Assembly: GCA_038206235.1 (NCBI GenBank)
Contig: JBBRBB010000019.1
Span: 1 to 64,000 of the forward strand
DNA: 64,000 nt
Direction of reading: 5' to 3'
From: JBBRBB01 sp038206235
GTDB lineage: Bacteria > Bacteroidota > Bacteroidia > Chitinophagales > Chitinophagaceae
Shown here piece by piece: positions 34,540 to 43,799 of the stretch. A program made the position numbers and the translations under genes. Within the stretch, counting starts at the first letter, position 1; each line of letters begins with the position of its first letter. The notes under the pieces are model-generated. The model had not been told where the DNA came from and made no database searches. It was given only the letters and a program-made list of their open reading frames with translations.

Positions 34540-37512
34540 ATGCCAAAATTAAAGTTGTTTCTTTTTTATTGCGCCTTTTTATTTTCTATCTGTTTACAGG
34601 CGCAGGAGACTTACCCAATAAATGATGTTGCAGATACAAGAGAAGGTTATGCAGCTTTTACTCATGCCACTATAATAAAGGATGCGCAAACCATTTTGCA
34701 GAACGCAACACTTATAATTAAGGAAGGCAAGATTGTAAGTGCAGGCACGAATATTTCCATTCCTAAAGAAGCAGCAGAGATAGATTGCAGTGGAAAATAT
34801 ATTTATCCATCCTTTATTGATTTGTATAGCAACTATGGAATGACGGCACTGCCGCCCAAGCAAGACGACAGGGGATTTGGGCAGTCTCAATTCACAAGCA
34901 ACACAAAAGGCGCTTATGGATGGAACCAGGCTATAAAACCGGAAACAGATGCATCAAAAAATTTTGCTGCAAATAATCATAAAGCGAAAGACTTGCGCAG
35001 CATGGGTTTTGGTGCAGTTGTTACGCATGTGCAGGATGGTATTGCACGGGGCACAGGCACGCTTGTATCATTAACAGATGAAAAAGAAAACCTTGTAATG
35101 ATTAAAGATAAAGCTGCCGCTTTTTATTCTTTTAATAAAGGAAGCTCAACGCAGGATTATCCAACTTCACTCATGGGTTCTATTGCTTTGCTGCGTCAAA
35201 CATATCTTGATGCTGCGTGGTACAAAAATCAGCCTGCAACAGAAGGCACTAATCTCAGCCTGCAGTCATGGAACAATAATCAAACACTGCCGCAAATTTT
35301 TGATGCCAGTGATAAATGGAATGATTTGCGTGCAGATAAAATGGGTGATGAATCCGGCATACAATATATTATTAAGGCCGGCGGAAATGAATATCAAAGA
35401 ATGAATGAAATAAAAGAAACAAAAGCATCTTTCATTTTGCCTGTAAATTTTCCTGCACCCATGGATGTGGAAGACCCGAATGATGCACGCCTTGTTGCAT
35501 TAAGCGCAATGAAACATTGGGAGATGGCTCCGCTGCAACCCGGCATGTTTGAAAAAGCTCAAATCAATTTTGCACTTACAGCAGATGGCTCAGGTGCAGA
35601 TTTTATGAGTAACCTCCGCAAGGCAATCAAGAATGGATTGAGTGAAAAAAAAGCGTTGGATGCATTAACCCGTGTGCCGGCAACTTTATTAAACGTGTAT
35701 GATAAAACAGGAAGTTTGGAAGCAGGCAAGCTTGCCAATTTCATCATCACCAGCGGACCTGTATTCGATGAAAAAACAATCCTCTTTCAAAACTGGATTC
35801 AGGGAAAAAAATATGTATTGAAAGAAGCCGGATGGAATGATTATCGCGGAAACTATAAGCTCACCATTAAACAAAAAAATAATCTAGTAAAAGAATATGA
35901 TGTTGAGATAAAAGGCAAGCCTGATAAGCTTTCTGCCACCATAAAATCAAATCCCGATACAACGAAGAATGATTTGAATATTTCTATAGTTGCCAATACT
36001 GTAAAACTTTCCTGGAGTGAAAAAACTGATAGCAGTAAAACGAATATTCTCACAGGAATAATTTCAGAAAAATCATGGAGCGGAGTCGGTTATAATTTCA
36101 GCGGTGAGCCTGTGGTTTGGAATATGGAATTTATTTCTTCATACATTGAAAAGCCTGATACAACTGCAAAAAAAGAAAAGCAGGAAGTTATAAACAAAAT
36201 AATATTATATCCCTTCAATGGCTATGGCTGGAGCGAACAACCAAAACAGGAAGATATTCTTTTTAAAAATGCTACGGTGTGGACGAATGAAGCAGAAGGC
36301 AAATTGGAAAACACGGATGTATTAATCAAGAATGGAAAGATTGCTGCTATAAGTAAAAACTTAAATTCCTCCGGCGCTAAAGTAATTGATGGAACAGGGA
36401 AATATTTAACTCCCGGAATCATTGATGAACATTCGCACATTGCAATTGCAGGCGGCGTGAATGAATGCTCGCAATCTGTAACTGCAGAAGTAAGAATCGG
36501 CGATGTAATAGACCCTGAAGACATAAATATTTACCGCCAGCTTGCAGGTGGCGTTACAAGCTCTCATTTACTGCATGGCAGTTGCAATACCATTGGCGGA
36601 CAAACACAATTAGTAAAATTAAGATGGGGCAGCAATGCAGAGCAACTGAAGTTTGCAAACTGGGACCCTTTTATAAAATTTGCATTGGGCGAAAATGTAA
36701 AACGCTCTTACAATCCTCTCAATAATCGTTTTCCTGATACACGCATGGGCGTTGAGCAGGTTATTCGTGATGCATTTCAGCGGGCACAGGATTATGAAAA
36801 AGCCGGAAGCAACAAGCGAAAAGATTTAGAGCTTGATGCATTATCAGAAATATTAAATCACAAAAGATTTATCACCTGTCATTCTTATGTGCAGAGTGAA
36901 ATAAATATGCTGATGCACCTTGCAGATGAATTCGGTTTTAAAGTAAACACGTTCACCCATATCTTAGAAGGATATAAAGTTGCCGATAAAATGAAAGCGC
37001 ACGGCGCTTATGCATCAACCTTTAGTGATTGGTGGATGTATAAAAGTGAAGTGCAGGATGCAATAGCTTATAATCCTGCTATTATGCAAAAGGTTGGTTT
37101 GATAGTAGCTGTGAACAGTGATGATGCAGAAATGGCAAGGCGCTTAAACCAGGAAGCAGCGAAGAGTATTAAGTATGGAAATGTTTCAGAAGAAGAGGCT
37201 TTTAAAATGTGCACACTAAATCCGGCAACCATGCTGCATGTTGCAGATAGAGTTGGCGGCATAAAAGTTGGTAAAGATGCTGACCTTGTTTTATGGAGCG
37301 ATAATCCATTAAGCATTTATGCAAGAGCAGAAAAAACATTGGTTGATGGCATTATATATTTCGATATTGATAAGGATGCACAAATGCGCAAATACATTGC
37401 TGCAGAAAGAAACCGCTTAATTCAAAAAATGCTTGCAGAGAAAAAGAACGGAGTAAAAACCACCTCTCCGGTGAGCACACCTAATGCGAACGATTCAGAA
37501 GAAATAAAATAA
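34540..37512 (+). CDS. Exported double amidohydrolase-domain protein
   Basis: This 990-residue protein has a signal peptide (FLFYCAFLFSICLQAQ). The N-terminal amidohydrolase-like module (about 20-430) has an intact beta-sandwich start but reads YPSFIDLYSNYGM where the metal motif would be, so HxH is missing. The C-terminal module (about 565-965) has LTPGIIDEHSHIA with HSH, then THILEGY and NSDDAEMARR, and should bind metal. So one half may be structural and the other catalytic. Family members hydrolyse cyclic amides or related bonds in the periplasm, but no substrate is indicated. The next gene encodes a related protein 33 bp downstream. Confidence 0.85.
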   Translation: MPKLKLFLFYCAFLFSICLQAQETYPINDVADTREGYAAFTHATIIKDAQTILQNATLIIKEGKIVSAGTNISIPKEAAEIDCSGKYIYPSFIDLYSNYGMTALPPKQDDRGFGQSQFTSNTKGAYGWNQAIKPETDASKNFAANNHKAKDLRSMGFGAVVTHVQDGIARGTGTLVSLTDEKENLVMIKDKAAAFYSFNKGSSTQDYPTSLMGSIALLRQTYLDAAWYKNQPATEGTNLSLQSWNNNQTLPQIFDASDKWNDLRADKMGDESGIQYIIKAGGNEYQRMNEIKETKASFILPVNFPAPMDVEDPNDARLVALSAMKHWEMAPLQPGMFEKAQINFALTADGSGADFMSNLRKAIKNGLSEKKALDALTRVPATLLNVYDKTGSLEAGKLANFIITSGPVFDEKTILFQNWIQGKKYVLKEAGWNDYRGNYKLTIKQKNNLVKEYDVEIKGKPDKLSATIKSNPDTTKNDLNISIVANTVKLSWSEKTDSSKTNILTGIISEKSWSGVGYNFSGEPVVWNMEFISSYIEKPDTTAKKEKQEVINKIILYPFNGYGWSEQPKQEDILFKNATVWTNEAEGKLENTDVLIKNGKIAAISKNLNSSGAKVIDGTGKYLTPGIIDEHSHIAIAGGVNECSQSVTAEVRIGDVIDPEDINIYRQLAGGVTSSHLLHGSCNTIGGQTQLVKLRWGSNAEQLKFANWDPFIKFALGENVKRSYNPLNNRFPDTRMGVEQVIRDAFQRAQDYEKAGSNKRKDLELDALSEILNHKRFITCHSYVQSEINMLMHLADEFGFKVNTFTHILEGYKVADKMKAHGAYASTFSDWWMYKSEVQDAIAYNPAIMQKVGLIVAVNSDDAEMARRLNQEAAKSIKYGNVSEEEAFKMCTLNPATMLHVADRVGGIKVGKDADLVLWSDNPLSIYARAEKTLVDGIIYFDIDKDAQMRKYIAAERNRLIQKMLAEKKNGVKTTSPVSTPNANDSEEIK

Positions 37513-37545
37513 GATTATTCAGCACCAAAAAAAATCTCACGACTC

Positions 37546-38817
37546 ATGATAAAATATTCTTTCTTACTGATATTACTTGTAACAAAGCTTTATGCACAGG
37601 AAACAATTTATCCTGCACCAAAGCAAAACGAAACGATTGCATTAACCAACGCAACTATTCATATTGGTAATGGCAATACCATTGAAAATGGCATGATTGT
37701 TTTCAGCAACGGAAAAATCACTGAGGTAAAACAAACTGCTTCTGTTGCCAATGCAAAAATTATTGACTGCAGCGGCAAGTATATTTATCCCGGTTTAATT
37801 TTATCCGACTGCTCTCTGGGGCTTGTTGACATAAGCGCTGTGCGCTCTACAAGAGATGTAAATGAATTCGGTAACATCAATCCCAATATTCGCTCTGTGA
37901 TTGCGTATAATACCGATTCAAAAATTATTAATACACTGCGCAGCAATGGCGTGCTGCTGGCAAATACAGTTCCGCAGGGTGGAATCATCAGCGGCACATC
38001 TTCTGTAATGCAGTTAGACGCCTGGAACTGGGAAGATGCGATTTATAAAATGGACAATGGAATACATTTTAATATGCCGCAAACAATAATTGCGTCTGCT
38101 GAAAAATCGAGCGAAGAGCTGCTTAAAGAAACCGCAAAGCAAATAGATGAAGTAAGAACTTTCTTTCGTGAAGCAAAAGCATATTTCAGCGAATTAAAGC
38201 ATGAGCATACCAATATAAAATTTGAATCGGTTAAAGGATTGTTCGATAAAACACAAACCTTTTTTGTGCACTGCGAATTTGTAAGAGAAATGATGCTTGC
38301 AATAGAATTCGCAAAAGAGTTTGGATTTAAAACCGTGATTGTTGGCGGCTCAGATAGCTGGAAGATTACTGATTATTTAAAGCAAAATAATATTTCAGTA
38401 ATCCTGAATGAAATGCATACGCTGCCCCTTATGCAGGATGATGATGTTGATATGTTTTATAAGCTGCCTGCACTGTTGCAGCAGGCAGGCGTATTGTATT
38501 GCATTACCGACCATGATGAAAGCACCCGTGGCCGCAATCTTATGTTTAATGCAGGAAATGCAGTACCGTATGGAATTACGAAAGAGCAGGCATTGCAGGC
38601 AATAACGCTGAATGCAGCAAAAATTTTGGGTATTGATGATAGCACAGGCTCACTTGAAGTGGGAAAAGATGCCAACATAATTGTAAGTGATGGCGATATT
38701 CTCGATATAAAAACAAATAATGTTGTGAATGCATTTATACAGGGCAGACAAATAAATTTAGACAATAAGCAAAAGCAGCTCTACGAAAAATACAAATACA
38801 AGTACGGAATAAAATAA
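37546..38817 (+). CDS. Exported amidohydrolase-like protein lacking HxH
   Basis: This 423-residue protein has a signal peptide (FLLILLVTKLYAQ) and homology to the N-terminal half of the preceding 990-residue protein. It reads YPGLILSDCSLGLVD at the position of the HxH metal motif, so it has lost two metal ligands. Other segments, such as YCITDHDESTRGRNLMFNAG and the C-terminal GSLEVGKDANIIVSDGDILD, are typical of the superfamily. It is encoded 33 bp downstream of the double-domain protein. I infer it works in a complex with it. The pair is conserved in other Bacteroidota in my recollection. Confidence 0.8.
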   Translation: MIKYSFLLILLVTKLYAQETIYPAPKQNETIALTNATIHIGNGNTIENGMIVFSNGKITEVKQTASVANAKIIDCSGKYIYPGLILSDCSLGLVDISAVRSTRDVNEFGNINPNIRSVIAYNTDSKIINTLRSNGVLLANTVPQGGIISGTSSVMQLDAWNWEDAIYKMDNGIHFNMPQTIIASAEKSSEELLKETAKQIDEVRTFFREAKAYFSELKHEHTNIKFESVKGLFDKTQTFFVHCEFVREMMLAIEFAKEFGFKTVIVGGSDSWKITDYLKQNNISVILNEMHTLPLMQDDDVDMFYKLPALLQQAGVLYCITDHDESTRGRNLMFNAGNAVPYGITKEQALQAITLNAAKILGIDDSTGSLEVGKDANIIVSDGDILDIKTNNVVNAFIQGRQINLDNKQKQLYEKYKYKYGIK

Positions 38818-38853
38818 TTTAATAAAAGGGCGAATCAATTTTAAAATAAAATT

Positions 38854-39444
38854 ATGGGAAAAGGAAGGTTAGAAGCTTTCAGCGATGGAGTGATTGCAGT
38901 AATTATTACTATCATGGTTTTAGAAATGAAAGTGCCTGAAGGAGATGACCTTTTAACCCTTAGTAAAGTTTTCCCGGTTTTTATAAGTTATGTGCTTAGC
39001 TTTATTAATATCGGTATTTACTGGAACAATCATCACCACATGATGCATGCAGCGCAACGTGTTAACGGAAAAGTTCTCTGGGCAAATCTCTATTTGCTCT
39101 TTTGGCTTTCACTTATGCCCTTTGCTACAGGCTGGATGGGAGAAAATAATTTTACTACGTGGCCTGTTGCCATATATGGTGTGGTACTTTTTATGTCCGG
39201 TGTGGCATATTATATTTTGGCGCAGTTACTTATTCAGCTTCATGGAAAAAATTCAACATTGGCAGTGGCAGTGGGTAAAGATAAAAAAGGCATTCTCTCG
39301 ATGGTTATTTATATAGCAGGCATTGCGCTCTCTTTTATAAACGCATGGATAGGCTTAAGCATGTATGCACTGGTAGCAGCTATGTGGTTTATACCGGACA
39401 AAAGAATTGAAAAAAAATTGACAACCCCCAACCTCCCGAAATGA
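38854..39444 (+). CDS. TMEM175-family (DUF1211) potassium channel-like protein
   Basis: This 196-residue membrane protein has the family hallmark FSDGVIAV at residues 9-16 in the first helix (RLEAFSDGVIAVIITIMVLEM), followed by about five more helices. Bacterial TMEM175 proteins form K+ channels as tetramers. The HHHMMHAAQRVNGKVLWANLYLLFWLSLMPF segment is also characteristic. It would lie in the inner membrane. The stop codon falls in a hairpin (CCCGAA-ATGAA-TTCGGG, 39435-39451), part of a REP-like sequence after the gene. The ATG gives a normal family start. Confidence 0.9.
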   Translation: MGKGRLEAFSDGVIAVIITIMVLEMKVPEGDDLLTLSKVFPVFISYVLSFINIGIYWNNHHHMMHAAQRVNGKVLWANLYLLFWLSLMPFATGWMGENNFTTWPVAIYGVVLFMSGVAYYILAQLLIQLHGKNSTLAVAVGKDKKGILSMVIYIAGIALSFINAWIGLSMYALVAAMWFIPDKRIEKKLTTPNLPK

Positions 39445-39494
39445 ATTCGGGACGGGCTCTAAAGGGGAGAAAGAATTTACTGCTTAATAATGTG

Positions 39495-39722
39495 TTATTC
39501 CTGTTTCTTTGGCGGCAGCGCAAATGCAATAGCTTCATGTTCAAAATGTCCTTTATGAGAAGCATCGCAAAAAGGTTTATTCTTAGAGAGACCGCAACGG
39601 CAAATGGAGACTGCTTCTCTTCCTCCTAAATCATACACATTTCCATTCTTATCTACAATTTCAAAATCACCCTCTACTTTTAAAGAACCGTTGCTGTTTA
39701 CTGTAATTCTTGTTGAAGCCAT
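39495..39722 (-). CDS. CDGSH iron-sulfur domain protein
   Basis: This 75-residue protein has the [2Fe-2S] motif CRCGLSKNKPFCDASH, with three Cys and one His as ligands and CDASH replacing the usual CDGSH. The preceding VYDLGGREAVSI is also family-like. Such small proteins are cytoplasmic redox or cluster-transfer proteins. I chose the ATG at 39722 (MASTRITV); an upstream in-frame start would add a 15-residue hydrophobic stretch that is not typical. Convergent with the TMEM175 gene. Confidence 0.85.
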   Translation of the reverse strand: MASTRITVNSNGSLKVEGDFEIVDKNGNVYDLGGREAVSICRCGLSKNKPFCDASHKGHFEHEAIAFALPPKKQE

Positions 39723-39886
39723 TATATTTTTAATTAGCGAACGAAAGTAATAATAAAAAAGCATCACCTCTGTGCAGAAACGATGCTCAACAAAAGTTGT
39801 AAATGGTTCGTCTATTCTAATTGCAAGCTAAAGAAGAAAAATATGTAAGCATGAACCGGAGATGAAATAATAGGTGGAAGATGTTT

Positions 39887-40600
39887 TTATTTCAGCACCT
39901 CTCTCATCTTAGGCGCAAGCAATGCCGCCCATTTTGAATATTCTTTTGCTGATGGATGAAGCCCGTCTCCCGCAATCAGTGCAGCATCATTCTCTGCTTC
40001 TCTTGTAAGCGGTGTAATATCAGTATAAGAAATATTGTACGATAGTGTGAGCTCTTTATTAATCGCATTAAACTCATCAAGCTCTTTTCTTATTTGCATA
40101 GTGTCTCTGTCTGCTGCAAATGGAGTAACACTATAATCGGGAATAGATAACACAAAAACATGCGAAGGCCGGTTGCCTGCTAATTCTATACTTTTTTCAA
40201 GCAGTTGTGTGAAACGAATTCTATATCCTGAAGTATCCATCCCCCCGTATTGGTCATTCACTCCAATTAACAAGCTCACTGCATCATAAGCCCCTGTTGG
40301 GTTTTGTTGGTTGATTGCATTTTGCAAATCAATTGTTGTCCAACCGGTGGTAGCAATATATTGCGGGTCATTTATTTTTATTCCATCATTTCTAAGCAAG
40401 AAAACTGTTTGCGCAGGAAACCTCTCACTCTCTGCAACAGCTTCACCAATGGTATAAGAATCACCTAAAGCAAGATATATTTTGGCAGCACTATCAAACG
40501 TTGTAGGCATTGCATGATTTGTTTTATTGCATCCAGTCAAAAATAAAAATATAATACTAAATAAAAATGATTCCATCACATTAATAATTTTTGATTTCAT
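39887..40600 (-). CDS. SGNH/GDSL hydrolase lipoprotein
   Basis: This protein of about 237 residues has a lipoprotein signal peptide (SFLFSIIFLFLTGC, lipobox LTGC), placing it on the membrane face of the periplasm or outer membrane. SGNH blocks are ALGDSYTIGE (catalytic Ser), ATTGWTTIDL, LLIGVNDQYGG (Asn) and DGLHPSAKEY (Asp/His). It is a probable carboxylesterase or deacylase. The ATG at 40600 starts the signal peptide; a TTG at 40645 upstream is less likely. Divergent from the isocitrate dehydrogenase gene. Not closely related to the SGNH protein at 32501. Confidence 0.85.
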   Translation of the reverse strand: MKSKIINVMESFLFSIIFLFLTGCNKTNHAMPTTFDSAAKIYLALGDSYTIGEAVAESERFPAQTVFLLRNDGIKINDPQYIATTGWTTIDLQNAINQQNPTGAYDAVSLLIGVNDQYGGMDTSGYRIRFTQLLEKSIELAGNRPSHVFVLSIPDYSVTPFAADRDTMQIRKELDEFNAINKELTLSYNISYTDITPLTREAENDAALIAGDGLHPSAKEYSKWAALLAPKMREVLK

Positions 40601-40660
40601 ATTATACCTACGAAGAATCTTTAAAATTGATTTTTGCGTATTCAAATATTTCTAAACACT

Positions 40661-40668
40661 TACTTTTG
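40661..40668 (+). promoter_or_regulatory. Putative -7 box for the isocitrate dehydrogenase gene
   Basis: TACTTTTG fits TAnnTTTG and lies 34 bp before the icd ATG. The nearest TTG upstream (40634-40636) is 24 bp away, slightly longer than usual spacing. Confidence 0.4.
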
Positions 40669-40702
40669 TTTCCATCTCCTTTAACAAAAAAATGCAAAAA
40701 TA

Positions 40703-41932
40703 ATGGCTGCAAAAATCAAAGTAACAAATCCCGTAGTTGAATTAGACGGCGATGAAATGACACGCATTATCTGGAAATTTATCAAAGACAAACTTATACT
40801 TCCCTACATTGATGTTGAAATAAAATATTATGACCTCGGCATAGAGCACCGCGATGAAACCAACGACCAGGTTACTATTGATGCTGCCAATGCCATTAAA
40901 GAATTTGGCGTGGGAATTAAATGCGCCACCATTACTCCTGATGAAGCCCGTGTAAAAGAATTCAACTTAAAGCAAATGTGGAAAAGCCCGAATGGCACTA
41001 TTCGTAACATACTTGATGGCACTGTATTTCGTGAACCCATCGTTTGCAAAAATGTTCCGCGTTTGGTACCCAACTGGACGGCACCAATATGCATTGGTCG
41101 TCATGCATTTGGTGACCAATACCGTGCAACCGATTTTGTAACCAAAGGCAAAGGAAAGCTTACCATAAAATTCGAGGGTGAAGATGGAAATGTGATTGAA
41201 CGTGAAGTGTACAATTTTAAAGGCGATGGCGTAGCACTTGCCATGTACAATACTGATGAGAGCATCAAAGGCTTTGCCCGTGCCTGTTTCAACCAGGCAA
41301 TTATGAAAGAATGGCCCTTGTATCTTTCTACAAAGAATACCATTTTAAAAAAATATGACGGGCGCTTCAAAGACATCTTCGAAGATGTGTATCAAAATGA
41401 ATTCAAAGAAAAGATGGATGAGCTTGATGTTACTTACGAGCATCGCCTTATTGACGATATGGTTGCAAGCGCCCTAAAGTGGCATGGCAATTTTGTTTGG
41501 GCCTGCAAAAATTATGATGGCGATGTGCAAAGCGATACTGTGGCGCAGGGCTTCGGTTCGCTGGGTTTAATGACCTCCACGCTGGTAACGCCTGATGGCA
41601 AAACAATGGAAGCCGAAGCAGCGCATGGAACGGTAACACGTCATTACCGTGAGCATGAGAAAGGCAAGCCCACTTCTACAAATCCCATCGCTTCCATTTT
41701 TGCCTGGACGCGGGGCTTGGAGTTTCGCGGAAAATTAGATAACAATAAACCGCTTATTGATTTCTGCCATGCACTGGAACAGGTGTGTGTAGAAACTGTT
41801 GAAAGAGGTAAGATGACAAAAGACCTCGCCATTACTATAAAGCCCAAAGTAGAGCATGGCAGAGATTATCTGTACACTGAAGAATTTTTAGACGAGCTTG
41901 ATAAAAATTTGAAGAAGAAGCTGGGGGAATAA
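40703..41932 (+). CDS. icd: NADP-dependent isocitrate dehydrogenase
   Basis: This 409-residue enzyme is of the eukaryotic-type IDH subfamily, converting isocitrate to 2-oxoglutarate and CO2 with NADP+ reduction in the TCA cycle. Substrate-site segments are NPVVELDGDEMTRIIWK, then KSPNGTIRNILDGTVFREP. The metal/NADP regions are DDMVASALK and EAAHGTVTRHYREHEKG, with TSTNPIASIFAWTRGL following. Length and order are normal for this class. A TAnnTTTG box lies upstream. No TCA-cycle partner gene is adjacent. Confidence 0.95.
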   Translation: MAAKIKVTNPVVELDGDEMTRIIWKFIKDKLILPYIDVEIKYYDLGIEHRDETNDQVTIDAANAIKEFGVGIKCATITPDEARVKEFNLKQMWKSPNGTIRNILDGTVFREPIVCKNVPRLVPNWTAPICIGRHAFGDQYRATDFVTKGKGKLTIKFEGEDGNVIEREVYNFKGDGVALAMYNTDESIKGFARACFNQAIMKEWPLYLSTKNTILKKYDGRFKDIFEDVYQNEFKEKMDELDVTYEHRLIDDMVASALKWHGNFVWACKNYDGDVQSDTVAQGFGSLGLMTSTLVTPDGKTMEAEAAHGTVTRHYREHEKGKPTSTNPIASIFAWTRGLEFRGKLDNNKPLIDFCHALEQVCVETVERGKMTKDLAITIKPKVEHGRDYLYTEEFLDELDKNLKKKLGE

Positions 41933-41979
41933 ATTTTTGTGCGTATTGTTTTGCAGCATAAGAAATCCGGTGCACCTTT

Positions 41980-42168
41980 TTGCGCTGCTCACCAAACGAC
42001 CTGTTTAAATGGGAACCTGACAAACCCGTAGATGATTTTCCCGAAAATCCTATGCAGGTAATTTGTAAAAAAGCATTGCCTGTTTTAGATGAGAGGCTGA
42101 AAAATTTAAGTGTGGGGGAGATTGAAAAGTTGCTGGGGGATGCGCAAATAGTAAGCCCTTTTAGATGA
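41980..42168 (+). CDS. Possible small protein or gene remnant
   Basis: A 62-codon frame from a TTG encodes a protein-like sequence (DLFKWEPDKPVDDFPENPMQVICKKALPVLDERLKNLSVGEIEKLLGDAQIVSPF) with good amphipathic helical pattern. It has no ATG start, and the upstream frame is closed at 41959-41961. I cannot assign a family. It may be a 5'-truncated remnant, lying between icd and the cassette-like region. Rest of the gap to 42297 contains no other gene I can support. Confidence 0.3.
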   Translation: MRCSPNDLFKWEPDKPVDDFPENPMQVICKKALPVLDERLKNLSVGEIEKLLGDAQIVSPFR

Positions 42169-42297
42169 TTAATGAATAAAGAAACTATAGAGTGGTAGAG
42201 TGGATTGTACTAACGACAATACAAAAAGCGCAACATTAAAAGCTTGAAAATCAATGGTGAAATTTTTTTTGGAATTGCGTATAATAACATAAATCTT

Positions 42298-42310
42298 GCG
42301 TTATGTGCAA
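42298..42310 (+). repeat. Half-site of the attC-like repeat family
   Basis: GCGTTATGTGCAA is the same kind of arm as the right end (CGTTGTGTGCA) of the palindrome at 43587-43793. No clear left partner (GCACATAAC) is visible upstream. It marks the left edge of the cassette-like region, 46 bp before the first gene. Confidence 0.55.
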
Positions 42311-42355
42311 CTTTAAGCGACATCACACCCTAAATCATAATTAAAACCATTCGAC

Positions 42356-43000
42356 ATGGCATTACCAAATAGTTACTCAGTTAAGGCTGGTTCGTTCCAA
42401 GCTTATTTTCAAGCGATTCAAGATGCTCAAGCTCCAGAGCGTTTTACAGTAAAATTTCTTGAGGGGTTAGAATTTGCAAGCACCAATGATAGAACTTTTA
42501 TAGGCATTTTAAAAGAACTAGGCTTTTTGGATGCTAATAATACACCCACAAAAAGATATTACGAATATTTAGACAAGGATATCTCAGCTGGAATTTTGGC
42601 AGATGGCATCAAAGAAATGTTTTCTGATTTGTTTGCAATTCGAAAAGACGCTCAAAAGATGAATCAGACAGAAGTCTATAATAAGCTGCGGACACTTTAC
42701 GCAGGTAAAGGCAAAACTGATAACCTAATAAAATTAATTGCATCCAATTTTGTCGCCTTATGCAAACTGGCAGACTTTGAGAAAATCAGAACAGAAAAAT
42801 CTGAAACTGACGACAAGGAGAAAACTACTGATGAAAAAGAAAAGCAAAAAGAACATTCGGAATATTCTGGTGGTAGTAAGAAAAATAAAAAGGTCAATAT
42901 TGACGGGTTGCAATATCACATTAACATAATTCTCCCTGATACAAAAGACCAAGCGGTTTATGACGCAATTTTTAAAAGCCTTCGGGATCATTTAGGATAA
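42356..43000 (+). CDS. DUF5343-like protein
   Basis: This 214-residue cytoplasmic protein begins MALPNSYSVKAGSFQAYFQAIQDAQAPERFT. It contains FTVKFLEGLEFASTNDRTFIGILKELGFLD and a DISAGILADGIKEMFSDLFAI segment, the pattern of DUF5343. A Lys/Glu-rich linker (KTTDEKEKQKEH) separates a C-terminal strand-helix part (GLQYHINIILPDTKDQAVYDAIFKSLRDHL). The function is unknown; homologues occur in accessory and defence-rich regions. It overlaps almost directly with the next gene (1-bp gap), so the two are surely co-translated. Together they form the first unit of the cassette-like array. Confidence 0.75.
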   Translation: MALPNSYSVKAGSFQAYFQAIQDAQAPERFTVKFLEGLEFASTNDRTFIGILKELGFLDANNTPTKRYYEYLDKDISAGILADGIKEMFSDLFAIRKDAQKMNQTEVYNKLRTLYAGKGKTDNLIKLIASNFVALCKLADFEKIRTEKSETDDKEKTTDEKEKQKEHSEYSGGSKKNKKVNIDGLQYHINIILPDTKDQAVYDAIFKSLRDHLG

Positions 43001-43001
43001 T

Positions 43002-43570
43002 ATGAAAGACTTATACAATTTTGTTTATCGTGGTATGCTAACTGAGGAAAGCCTCGACAAAGCAGGCCGTAAGAAACTCTCCAAATTTGGAAAGGAAGAA
43101 GAACATTCAATAATGAAAGCTTTGTCTTTTGAGATGCTTGACAGTGATAACATTCAAAAAGCGAGACAAATGTCATTGGTTTATATAGCTCTGCATTCTT
43201 TTGAAAACTCTGTCCGAGACTTAGTGAAGTCTGCTATGGCTGAAAAGTTTCTTGAAACTTGGTGGGAAAAGTTCCTGAAAAGATTAAGACAAAGGTCAAG
43301 ACTAGACAGGAAGATGATATAAAATTTAGATGGCACGGTAGCAGAGGAACAGAAGAAATAATGTATTGCGATTTCGGCGATTTGTCTTCAATCATAGTAG
43401 TAAATTGGGATTTGTTTAAAGATATTTTGACAAACATGGAATGGGCAAAAGGAGTTCTTTCTACATTGGAAAGGTCCCGCAATATAATTATGCACGGAGG
43501 TCTTGTGACTAGAGAAGACATTGAAAGAATTGGAATAAATATCAGGGCTTGGGTAAGACAGACAGGGTAA
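43002..43570 (+). pseudogene. Swt1-type HEPN domain protein split by a one-base deletion
   Basis: The first frame (MKDLYNFVYRG...HSFENSVRDLVKSAM) and the second (VPEKIKTKVKTRQEDD...FGDLSSIIVVNWDLF...LERSRNIIMHGG) are halves of one HEPN domain. The second has the RNase-like RX4H motif RNIIMH. The join is at about 43264-43270 (TGGGAAAAGTTCC), where one extra A would restore EKVPEK. With that repair the protein is about 188 residues and follows DUF5343 with no gap. It may be a broken gene, a sequencing error, or a site of slippage. The Swt1-HEPN label is from motif and length. Confidence 0.7.
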
Positions 43571-43586
43571 AAGCTTCACGAAAAAA

Positions 43587-43793
43587 GCTGCACATAACAA
43601 AAGGTTTGGCAAAATACGGGCGGACGTAAGTTATCTTCGGCATTTGTAATTCTGTGATGCTTTGGTTCGGGGCTGGACGTTTACTATTTATCTTTTTGTT
43701 GCTATCTTCAACAAAAGTATTTCAATCAGCATTTGTTCCGGGCTTGACCAGCTACTATTCCCGTACTTCGCCAAGCCTCGAACGTTGTGTGCA
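43587..43793. repeat. attC-like long imperfect palindrome (copy 1)
   Basis: Outer arms TGCACATAACA (43589-43599) and CGTTGTGTGCA (43783-43793) pair. Inner arms GGTTTGGCAAAATACGGG (43603-43620) and CCCGTACTTCGCCAAGCC (43760-43777) pair with a few mismatches. The 207-bp element follows the stop of the HEPN gene by 17 bp and ends 7 bp before the next start. This R''-L''...L'-R' layout is like an integron attC site, though the core is not the canonical GTTRRRY. No gene lies in it. Confidence 0.65.
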
Positions 43794-43799
43794 ATAATT

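Noticed and set aside
43662..43799. Upstream extension of the 43800 gene through the palindrome
   Set aside because: The extension lies entirely in the imperfect palindrome and has unlikely composition; ATG at 43800 is adjacent to its end.
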